Assembly: GCA_937975525.1 (NCBI GenBank)
Contig: CALJUJ010000377.1
Location: 1 to 6,164, forward strand
Origin: an uncultured bacterium
GTDB taxonomy: Bacteria > Desulfobacterota > Binatia > HRBIN30
Reading direction: 5' to 3'
DNA length: 6,164 nucleotides
Part shown: in pieces, positions 1-4,655 of the stretch
How positions within the stretch are numbered: position 1 is the first letter of the stretch
Layout of the letters: every line of letters starts with the position of its first letter
Notes under the pieces: generated by a model
Database searches by the model: none
The model's input: only the letters and a program-made list of their open reading frames with translations
Told to the model about the DNA's origin: nothing
Made by a program: the position numbers and the translations under genes

Positions 1-798
1 CCCCGTATCGATGCCGACGATGCACAGGCCGACCGCGGCGGCGAGCTCGAGGAGGATCTCCTTGTCCAACAGCAGCGTCTTGCCGGCCTCGAGGGCGAGT
101 ACGGCGACGCCCTTGGCGGCACAGCGCTCGACGGTCTCGGGGCCGACGGCGGGAACGTCGAAGCGCATGTCCTGCGTGGGCTTGCTGACCTTGACGACGA
201 CGGCGCCCGCCGCCGGGATGCGATCGATGGTCGCATCGGTGCCCTCGATCGCCTCGAGAGCCAACACCATGCCCGACTTGACGACCACGGTCTGGCCGAC
301 GTCCCAGCGACCGAGCGCTTGCGCGACGGCGACTCCGAGCTGGACGTCCTGCCGCTGCTCCGGTGTCGGATCGGCGCCGTGCAGAGTGCCCAGCCGGGTC
401 AGGATCGCGCCGAGGAACAACGTCGACTCGACGACGCGAATTCCCTCGGCTTCGAGCTCGGCCGCGACGCCCCGGAGGATCGCGTCATCGCCCCAGGCGC
501 CGAGCTTGCCGAGCATCGCCAGCGCGCGTTCGTCGGGTTCGAAGCCGGCGAGCAGCGCCGACTTGCGGATGCCGCCGGCCATCACGGCCTCCTGCACGCC
601 CCGCTCGCGGAACGTGGCGATGATGCGTTCGAGCTGGCCGACCTTGACCCAGGTCAAGTCCTCCACCTCGTCTTCGATCTCGGGGAGCGACTCGCCGACG
701 TGGGCGACGGCGACGACGTCGACGCCGGCAGCACGAGCGGTACGGGCGAAGAGAATGGGGAACCGGCCATTGCCGGCGATGAGCCCTACCTTTCGCAC
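1..798 (-). CDS. lpxI: LpxI, UDP-2,3-diacylglucosamine pyrophosphatase (3' end cut by window edge)
   Basis: LpxI hydrolyses UDP-2,3-diacylglucosamine to 2,3-diacylglucosamine 1-phosphate (lipid X) plus UMP at the cytoplasmic side of the inner membrane. It replaces LpxH in many alpha- and deltaproteobacteria. The 266 visible residues show the family layout: an N-terminal MRKVGLIAGNGRFPILFART, a G-Q-L-E-R-I-I segment followed by AGGIRK (residues 74-79), LGAWGDDAIL (99-108), and in the C-terminal DUF1009 part EGTDATI (185-191), a K-P-x-Q-D-M-R stretch and the conserved R-x-D-x-P-x-x-G (Arg212, Asp214). The visible end, VGIDTG, looks like the family's C-terminus, so probably only a few residues are missing. 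The start is GTG at 798-796, 26 bases after the lpxA stop, chosen because the protein begins there exactly as its homologues do. The ribosome site is weak (GGGACGG-like), which fits translation as part of the upstream operon. lpxB would be an expected next gene outside the window. Confidence 0.92.
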   Translation of the reverse strand, partial: MRKVGLIAGNGRFPILFARTARAAGVDVVAVAHVGESLPEIEDEVEDLTWVKVGQLERIIATFRERGVQEAVMAGGIRKSALLAGFEPDERALAMLGKLGAWGDDAILRGVAAELEAEGIRVVESTLFLGAILTRLGTLHGADPTPEQRQDVQLGVAVAQALGRWDVGQTVVVKSGMVLALEAIEGTDATIDRIPAAGAVVVKVSKPTQDMRFDVPAVGPETVERCAAKGVAVLALEAGKTLLLDKEILLELAAAVGLCIVGIDTG

Positions 799-824
799 TG
801 CGCCGTCCCGGGCTCGCCGCTGCG

Positions 825-1619
825 TCAGCCCGCGCGCGCGTCGCGTGCGACGCCGCGCTCGGATTCCTCGATGAACGACAAGAAGCGATCCACCTCGGCG
901 AGTCCGCCGAGCTCGGCGCGTGCCTGGGCGAGCGCATCGGCGAGCTTCTCTTGCGACCGGAACACGAGCCGATAGGCACGCTTCAAGCGGGTGACGGCGT
1001 CTGCCGTCTTGCCCATGCGTTTGAGGCCTTCGAGGTTGAGACCGAAGAGCCGGGCGCGGTCGCCGCTCGCGGTGCAGTAGGGCGGGATGTCCTGCGACAC
1101 CATCGCCCCGGCGCCGACGATCGCCCCTTCCCCGAGGCGGGCGAACTGGTGCACGCCGGCGAGGGCGCCGACGCGGACGAAGTCCTGCGTGGTCACGTGG
1201 CCACCGAGCTGCGCGCCGTTGGCGAGGATGTTGCCATCGCCGAGGATGCAGTCGTGTCCGACGTGCGCGTAGTTCATGACCAGATTGGCGTCGCCGATGC
1301 GGGTGACCATGCCGCCGTTTTCCGTGCCGAGGTGAAGCGTCGCGAACTCGCGGATCACGTTGCGATCGCCGATCTCGAGAACGCTGTCCTCGCCGTGGAA
1401 CTTGAGGTCCTGCGGCACCGCGCCGACCGACGCATGGTGGAAGATGGTGTTGTTCTCGCCGATCGTCGTCCGACCGTCGACGACGGCGTGGGCGCCGACG
1501 CGTGTTCCGGCGCCGATGCGCACGTGGCCGCCGACGATCGCGTACGGGCCGACGACCACGCCGGCAGCGAGCTCGGCGCCGGCGGCGACGACGGCGGTCG
1601 GGTGCACATCGGTGGTCAC
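825..1619 (-). CDS. lpxA: LpxA, acyl-ACP--UDP-N-acetylglucosamine O-acyltransferase
   Basis: LpxA catalyses the first step of lipid A synthesis, moving an (R)-3-hydroxyacyl chain from ACP to the 3-OH of UDP-GlcNAc in the cytoplasm. The 264-residue product matches the E. coli length (262). Residues 1 to about 185 are hexapeptide repeats of the left-handed beta-helix (IGENNTI, IGDRNVI, LGDGNILANGA and others); the rest is the helical C-terminal domain starting near GLNLEGLKRMG. Aligned by eye to E. coli LpxA, the active-site residues are present: His119 and catalytic His122 in AHVGHD, His141 in GGHV, and His157-Gln158. VPQDLKF is the usual substrate-binding stretch. At the position of E. coli Gly173, the acyl-chain 'ruler', this protein has Ala170. 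The start is GTG at 1619-1617, overlapping the fabZ stop as GTGA; the open frame continues 32 residues upstream, but only inside fabZ and with no LpxA-like sequence. This indicates translational coupling to fabZ. Confidence 0.97.
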   Translation of the reverse strand: MTTDVHPTAVVAAGAELAAGVVVGPYAIVGGHVRIGAGTRVGAHAVVDGRTTIGENNTIFHHASVGAVPQDLKFHGEDSVLEIGDRNVIREFATLHLGTENGGMVTRIGDANLVMNYAHVGHDCILGDGNILANGAQLGGHVTTQDFVRVGALAGVHQFARLGEGAIVGAGAMVSQDIPPYCTASGDRARLFGLNLEGLKRMGKTADAVTRLKRAYRLVFRSQEKLADALAQARAELGGLAEVDRFLSFIEESERGVARDARAG

Positions 1620-2074
1620 CGCACCCTCGCGGTGTCGGTGCGCGTCTCGGTCAGGGAGAAGTCGGCTTCGGCGACGAGCTTGCCGTCGACCAGCACGCGC
1701 CCCGACATCTTCCACAGCGGACGGCGGCTGCGCACGAGAGCGACCTCCAGGCGGAGCTGGTCGCCCGGCAGCACGGGGCGACGGAAGCGCGCCTTCTCGA
1801 TGCCGGTGAGCGCGACGACGGAATCTTCCGGCAGGCCCCCTTTCGAGCGATAGACCAGGAGCCCGCCTGCCTGCGCGAGAGCCTCGCAGATGAGCACGCC
1901 GGGCATGACGGGGAGATCGGGGAAGTGACCGGGAAAGTACGGCTCGTTCAGGGAGACGTTCTTGAGGGCGACGATGCGCACGCCGTCCTCGAACTCGAGC
2001 ACGCGATCGACGAACTGGAACGGGTAGCGGTGCGGCAGCAGCGCCGCGATCTCCTGGTGATCGAAGCCGCTCAT
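1616..2074 (-). CDS. fabZ: FabZ, (3R)-hydroxyacyl-ACP dehydratase
   Basis: FabZ dehydrates (3R)-hydroxyacyl-ACP to trans-2-enoyl-ACP in type II fatty acid synthesis (cytoplasmic, hot-dog fold). The 152-residue product is of normal length. It has the N-terminal LLPHRYPFQFVDRV, the signature FPGHFPDLPVMPGVL with catalytic His50, and acidic partner Glu64 in CEALAQAGG. The beta-strand KARFRRPVLPGDQLRLEV (residues 94-111) is typical of the family. ATG at 2074-2072 lies 19 bases after the skp stop; only a weak GGACGG-like ribosome site is visible. The last bases overlap the lpxA start (GTGA). FabZ and LpxA draw on the same (R)-3-hydroxyacyl-ACP, so placing them in one coupled pair links phospholipid and lipid A flux; that regulatory reading is inference. 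The tail after about residue 140 (TETRTDTARVR) is poorly conserved. Confidence 0.97.
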   Translation of the reverse strand: MSGFDHQEIAALLPHRYPFQFVDRVLEFEDGVRIVALKNVSLNEPYFPGHFPDLPVMPGVLICEALAQAGGLLVYRSKGGLPEDSVVALTGIEKARFRRPVLPGDQLRLEVALVRSRRPLWKMSGRVLVDGKLVAEADFSLTETRTDTARVR

Positions 2075-2093
2075 CGCGCCGGCGCGGCCGTCC

Positions 2094-2603
2094 TCAGCGC
2101 GAGGAGCGGTCGTACTCCTTGATGATCGCTTCGGTCAGGTCGGAGTCCTGCGACCCGTAGAGGACGGCGCTGCTCGTGGTCTCGAGAATCAAGGTATAGC
2201 CCTGGCTCTCGCCGTAGCGCACGACGACTTCCTGGAGTTGGCCGAGGATCTCGGCGGTGAGCTCGTTGTCCTTGCGCTGCAGGTCGGCCTGGGAGTCCTT
2301 GTAGGCGCGCTCGAAGTCGCGCAGCTTGCGGCGGTACTCGTCCTCGAGCGAGACGCGCTCGCTCTCCTTCATGACGCTGGCCTTCTTCTCGAGCTGGTTC
2401 TTGAGCGACTCGATGGCGTCGCGCTGCTTCTCCAGCCCGCCCTGCAGCTTCTCGACCTCCCGCTTGAACTTGTCCTTCGCCTGCTTGCCCTTGGTCGACT
2501 CGTTGAGGGCGACCTGCAGGTTGACGTAGCCGATCTTGGGGCTCTGCGCCCACGCCGCGTTGGCGAGCATGCACGACACGGCGATCGCCAGTAGCACTCT
2601 CAT
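2094..2603 (-). CDS. skp: Skp/OmpH family periplasmic chaperone
   Basis: Skp holds unfolded outer-membrane proteins in the periplasm on their way to the BAM complex. The product is 169 residues (E. coli 161). Residues 1-19 form a Sec signal peptide (MRV, then a hydrophobic stretch, then AWA) with likely cleavage before Gln20. The mature protein begins KIGYVNLQVALNES, the usual first strand and start of the body domain, followed from about residue 37 to 125 by a charged heptad-like helical region (the tentacle arms: KDKFKREVEKLQ, EKQRDAIESLKNQLEKK). It closes with the body-domain strand YTLILETTSSAVLYG and a final helix. ATG at 2603-2601 is fixed by GAGGAGG nine bases upstream and by the signal peptide; the same frame stays open far upstream but through non-coding DNA. 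It is the first gene of the operon here. Homologues usually sit after bamA and before lpxD; neither neighbour is present. Confidence 0.93.
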   Translation of the reverse strand: MRVLLAIAVSCMLANAAWAQSPKIGYVNLQVALNESTKGKQAKDKFKREVEKLQGGLEKQRDAIESLKNQLEKKASVMKESERVSLEDEYRRKLRDFERAYKDSQADLQRKDNELTAEILGQLQEVVVRYGESQGYTLILETTSSAVLYGSQDSDLTEAIIKEYDRSSR

Positions 2604-2612
2604 GGAACGATA

Positions 2613-2619
2613 CCTCCTC
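2613..2619 (-). promoter_or_regulatory. Ribosome binding site of skp
   Basis: GAGGAGG on the minus strand, nine bases before the ATG at 2603-2601. It decides the skp start over the much longer open frame that extends upstream to about 3440. Confidence 0.8.
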
Positions 2620-2648
2620 GGGATGGGTCGGGCTGTCCGAAGCTGGGA

Positions 2649-2677
2649 GTTTGAGCACAATCGATCAGCGCGCACAA
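2649..2677 (-). promoter_or_regulatory. Possible sigma-70-type promoter of the skp operon
   Basis: On the minus strand TTGTGC (2677-2672) is followed after 17 bases by TCAAAC (2654-2649), about 45 bases before the skp ATG. Both hexamers are poor matches to the consensus (roughly half the positions each). TTGTGC occurs again 17 bases downstream. A promoter must lie in this spacer because skp has no co-directional gene before it, but this exact site is a guess. Confidence 0.22.
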
Positions 2678-2728
2678 CGTGACGCGGGCGGCAGGTGGTG
2701 GATCCTGTCGATGTCGAGCACGACGAGC

Positions 2729-2745
2729 GGGGACAGTCCCCATGG
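2729..2745 (+). repeat. Lone REP-like unit
   Basis: The sequence GGGGACAGTCCCCATGG matches 15 of 17 bases of the arm of the REPIN-like element at 2791-2807 (GGGGACAGGCCCCATTG). It contains its own small palindrome, GGGGA-CAG-TCCCC. No inverted partner is found before 2790, so it looks like a single unit or a decayed remnant. Confidence 0.6.
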
Positions 2746-2790
2746 CCGCGCGTGCCTCGGTTTGATTCTCGTGCGCGTGGGCGAATCGAA

Positions 2791-2854
2791 GGGGACAGGC
2801 CCCATTGTGCGCAAGCACCCTTCGGGCCGCTACGCGGCAATGGGGCCTGTCCCC
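2791..2854. repeat. REPIN-like element: perfect 17-base inverted repeat, 30-base loop
   Basis: GGGGACAGGCCCCATTG at 2791-2807 is repeated as its exact reverse complement at 2838-2854. The loop can pair further (GCG 2809-2811 with CGC 2833-2835) and contains a small CCC-TTC-GGG hairpin (2818-2826). Two REP units facing each other with a short spacer is the definition of a REPIN, the form mobilised by REP-associated tyrosine transposases (RAYTs, IS200-like). No transposase is in the window. Because the element lies between two divergent genes, it is not acting as a terminator of either. Assignment to the REPIN class is by structure only; genome copy number cannot be judged here. Confidence 0.65.
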
Positions 2855-2985
2855 GTTCCTCGCGATTGAAATCAAAGTGAGACACTACCGGACGGCACTC
2901 GCACCGGAAGGGGAATCGAAGTGGCGGGCAGGAGACGAATTCGCTTGCGCAAATCCCCGGGCGCGGCAGCATGCCCGGAGCGATC

Positions 2986-2993
2986 AGGAGGAG
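2986..2993 (+). promoter_or_regulatory. Ribosome binding site of the cyclic-nucleotide-binding gene
   Basis: AGGAGGAG ends nine bases before the ATG at 3003. It sets the start there and not at in-frame upstream codons, which would translate through the REPIN-like repeat. Confidence 0.75.
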
Positions 2994-3002
2994 CACTGCA
3001 GG

Positions 3003-3359
3003 ATGGCGAACCTGGCCCTGTTTCTGAAATCGGAGGACTTCGAGGAGTTCCGCGCCGGTGACGTCGTCTTCCGCGAAGGCGATGTGGGCGACCGCATGTT
3101 CGTCGTCAAGGAAGGCGAGGTCGAGGTGCGCGTCGGCGACAGACTCGTCGACACGCTCGGCAGCGGCCGCCTGGTCGGCGAGATGGCGCTCATCGACGGG
3201 GGCGCGCGCAGCGCCACCGTCGTCGCGTGCAGCGACAGCAAGCTGGTGCCCATCGACGAGAAGCGCTTCGTGTTCCTCGTTCAACAGACCCCCTTCTTCG
3301 CCGTCGAGGTCATGCGCGAGATCGTCGCCCGCGTCCGCTCGATGAACCGCAAAGACTAG
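3003..3359 (+). CDS. Stand-alone cyclic-nucleotide-binding domain protein (118 aa)
   Basis: The product is a single CRP/FNR/PKA-type cyclic-nucleotide-binding domain and nothing else: no DNA-binding helix-turn-helix, kinase, channel or cyclase part. The beta-roll reads FRAGDVVFREGDVGDRMFVV (residues 16-35), then KEGEVEVRVGD, and the phosphate-binding cassette GEMALIDGGARSATV with Gly59-Glu60 and Arg69-Ser70, the residues that hold ribose and phosphate in cAMP-binding members. A C-terminal helix follows (PFFAVEVMREIVARVRSMNRKD). The cassette is intact, so ligand binding is plausible, but which nucleotide is bound, if any, cannot be told. There is no signal peptide, so it is probably cytosolic and acts by protein-protein contact. 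It stands alone, diverging from the skp operon, with 155 bases before the next gene. Confidence 0.88.
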   Translation: MANLALFLKSEDFEEFRAGDVVFREGDVGDRMFVVKEGEVEVRVGDRLVDTLGSGRLVGEMALIDGGARSATVVACSDSKLVPIDEKRFVFLVQQTPFFAVEVMREIVARVRSMNRKD

Positions 3360-3480
3360 CGAGGGTCGGCGCGATCCACTTCGCGACGGGACACTCCTCG
3401 CAGGGTCGCCGCGCCATCCACGCTCGACGGCTCGACGCATCGCGCACGAGATCCCCCGGTGAAGGGTCTCTCCCGAGCGA

Positions 3481-3508
3481 TTGCAACGACCACGGCAGCG
3501 CGTAGTCT
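3481..3508 (+). promoter_or_regulatory. Candidate promoter, possibly giving a leaderless mRNA
   Basis: TTGCAA (3481-3486, 4 of 6 consensus positions) and TAGTCT (3503-3508, keeping the key TA and final T) are separated by 16 bases. Transcription would begin about six bases after the -10 element, close to the GTG at 3515. No Shine-Dalgarno sequence is visible between them. Both the promoter and the leaderless reading are inference. Confidence 0.3.
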
Positions 3509-3514
3509 CTAGAC

Positions 3515-4603
3515 GTGAGACGCACGCTCCTCATCGCGCTCGCTGTCGTCGCCATGGCTTGCCTACCCTACCCGGAACCACGCCCCTACGATCCCGGCGC
3601 CGACGACGCTGCCAGCCTCTACGCGCCGTACCGACGCGACGGCTACTTCGAGACCCCCTGGCGGCCTTTCTCCAAGGGCGCGCTGGACCTGGTGCGTTGG
3701 ATGCTGACCCGCAATCCCTACGACAAGAGCGCGGCTCCGCAGGTCGAGGTCGTCGCCAACAGCGGCGCCGACCTGGCCGGGCGCCAGAACTCGGCGCGGA
3801 TCACCTGGGTCGGGCATGCGACGTTCGCGATCCACGACGGCGACGACGTCGTTCTCACCGATCCGCACTTCGGACACCGCGCGCTCGTCCCGGCGCGGTA
3901 TTTTCCGCCGGGGGTACCGATCGAGGCGGTTCCCGACGACGCGCTGGCGGTCGTTTCGCACAACCACTACGACCATCTCGATGCCTACACCGTCGATACG
4001 TTGGCGCCGTCGGTACGATGGTTCGTGCCGCTCGGCCTGGCCGACTGGTTCCGCGCCCGGGGGCGCGACAACGTCGTCGAGCTCGGCTGGTGGGAGAGCG
4101 CCCGCCACGGGCGTTGGACGATGACGTGTCTGCCCGCGCAGCACTGGTCGCGGCGGATCGGCCAGGGGACCAACGAGACCTTGTGGTGCTCCTGGCTCCT
4201 CGAATCCGGGGACTATCGTTACTACTTCGCCGGGGACACCGGCTACTTTCACGGCTTCGCCGAGTTCGGCCGCCGTTTCGGGCCCATCGACGTGGCGATG
4301 CTGCCGATCGGCGCCTACGAGCCGCGTTGGTTCATGCGCGAGCAGCACATGGACCCGGCGGAAGCCTACCGTGCCTTCCTCGATCTCGGCGCGCGCTTCA
4401 TGCTGCCGATGCACTGGGGGACGTTCGACCTCACCCACGAGCCCGTCGACGAAGCGCCGAAAGCCCTACGGCGGGCCGTGGAAGAAGCGGGCGCGACGAT
4501 GGACGGGATCGAGGTGATGGCGATCGGCGGCAGCTGGCACGTGCCCGAGCGCGCGGCGGCGAGCCTCGGCCCGACAACGCAACGACCTCGCACTTCGCCT
4601 TGA
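3515..4603 (+). CDS. NAPE-PLD-like metallo-beta-lactamase-fold hydrolase, probable lipoprotein
   Basis: This 362-residue protein belongs to the N-acylphosphatidylethanolamine phospholipase D-like branch of the metallo-beta-lactamase superfamily (COG2220). The metal ligands are all visible: His149, His151, Asp153, His154 in SHNHYDHLD, then His210 in PAQHWSRR, Asp241 in AGDTGY and His300 in MHWGTF. These correspond in order to the di-zinc ligands of human NAPE-PLD. WVGHATF (98-104), TDPHFGHRA and EQHMDPAEA are further family marks. The N-terminus MRRTLLIALAVVAMAC looks like a lipoprotein signal with Cys16 as lipidated residue, although the AMAC box has Met at -2 and is not canonical. It would then act in the periplasm or at a membrane surface. 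A phosphodiesterase acting on a phospholipid head group is plausible; the real substrate is unknown. The start is GTG at 3515, chosen for the signal peptide; no good ribosome site precedes it. The last dozen residues look unconserved. Confidence 0.85.
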   Translation: MRRTLLIALAVVAMACLPYPEPRPYDPGADDAASLYAPYRRDGYFETPWRPFSKGALDLVRWMLTRNPYDKSAAPQVEVVANSGADLAGRQNSARITWVGHATFAIHDGDDVVLTDPHFGHRALVPARYFPPGVPIEAVPDDALAVVSHNHYDHLDAYTVDTLAPSVRWFVPLGLADWFRARGRDNVVELGWWESARHGRWTMTCLPAQHWSRRIGQGTNETLWCSWLLESGDYRYYFAGDTGYFHGFAEFGRRFGPIDVAMLPIGAYEPRWFMREQHMDPAEAYRAFLDLGARFMLPMHWGTFDLTHEPVDEAPKALRRAVEEAGATMDGIEVMAIGGSWHVPERAAASLGPTTQRPRTSP

Positions 4604-4628
4604 CCATGGTTGTAAAGGCTTGTAATTG
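4600..4628 (+). promoter_or_regulatory. Likely promoter of the beta-barrel gene, with a TTGTAA direct repeat
   Basis: TTGACC (4600-4605, 5 of 6 for a -35 box) overlaps the TGA stop of the preceding gene. A -10 could be TGTAAT (4621-4626, 5 of 6, spacer 15) or TAATTG (4623-4628, spacer 17, weaker). The spacer is an AT-rich island in GC-rich DNA and carries TTGTAA twice, at 4610-4615 and 4620-4625, exactly 10 bases apart, as might suit a dimeric regulator on one face of the helix. It suggests the barrel gene can be transcribed independently of the NAPE-PLD-like gene. Confidence 0.4.
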
Positions 4629-4642
4629 CTGGATCGATCGGG

Positions 4643-4649
4643 AAGGAGG
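4643..4649 (+). promoter_or_regulatory. Ribosome binding site of the beta-barrel gene
   Basis: AAGGAGG lies six bases before the ATG at 4656. It favours that start over an in-frame TTG at 4626, which has no such site and falls inside the likely -10 region. Confidence 0.75.
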
Positions 4650-4655
4650 CGGAGC

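Larger units (their letters stand above)
2604..3002. other. Divergent intergenic spacer with no supportable gene
   Basis: About 400 bases separate skp (leftward) from the cyclic-nucleotide-binding gene (rightward). It holds the skp leader, the lone REP-like unit (2729-2745), the REPIN-like inverted repeat (2791-2854) and the leader of the rightward gene. Open frames across it run through the inverted repeat and resemble no protein I know. A weaker 8-base inverted repeat with one mismatch (TTTGATTC at 2761-2768, GAATCGAA at 2783-2790) sits just left of the main repeat. I see no tRNA, riboswitch or transposase. Confidence 0.75.

Noticed and set aside
11..874. A 287-codon open frame on the plus strand opposite lpxI
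   Set aside because: Low-complexity Ser/Thr/Arg/Ala translation typical of a shadow frame; the opposite strand encodes LpxI with all its motifs.
951..1853. A 300-codon open frame on the plus strand, opposite lpxA and part of fabZ
   Set aside because: It is the antisense shadow of GC-rich coding DNA; its translation is rich in Asp, Ala, Val and Arg with no family signature, while lpxA on the other strand is unmistakable.
2783..2921. GAATCGAAG repeated at 2783-2791 and 2913-2921, flanking the REPIN-like element like a target duplication
   Set aside because: The right copy lies about 60 bases beyond the end of the inverted repeat and not at its border, and REPIN insertion does not normally make such duplications.
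2957..2978. Small hairpin CCGGGC / GCCCGG with a 10-base loop, just before the ribosome site at 2986
   Set aside because: A six-base GC stem is common by chance at this composition, has no U-run and no riboswitch-like sequence around it.
2805..3002. In-frame upstream extension of the cyclic-nucleotide-binding gene
   Set aside because: It would translate the REPIN-like repeat and resembles no protein; AGGAGGAG supports the start at 3003.
3363..3421. Imperfect direct repeat GGGTCGGCGCGATCCAC and GGGTCGCCGCGCCATCCAC, 40 bases apart in the spacer before 3515
   Set aside because: Only two copies with mismatches and an indel in GC-rich DNA; could easily be chance, and no third copy or palindromic operator form is visible.
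2094..3440. A 448-codon minus-strand frame that includes Skp with a long N-terminal extension
   Set aside because: The extension runs through the REPIN-like repeat and antisense to the cyclic-nucleotide-binding gene. A signal peptide and strong ribosome site place the Skp start at 2603.
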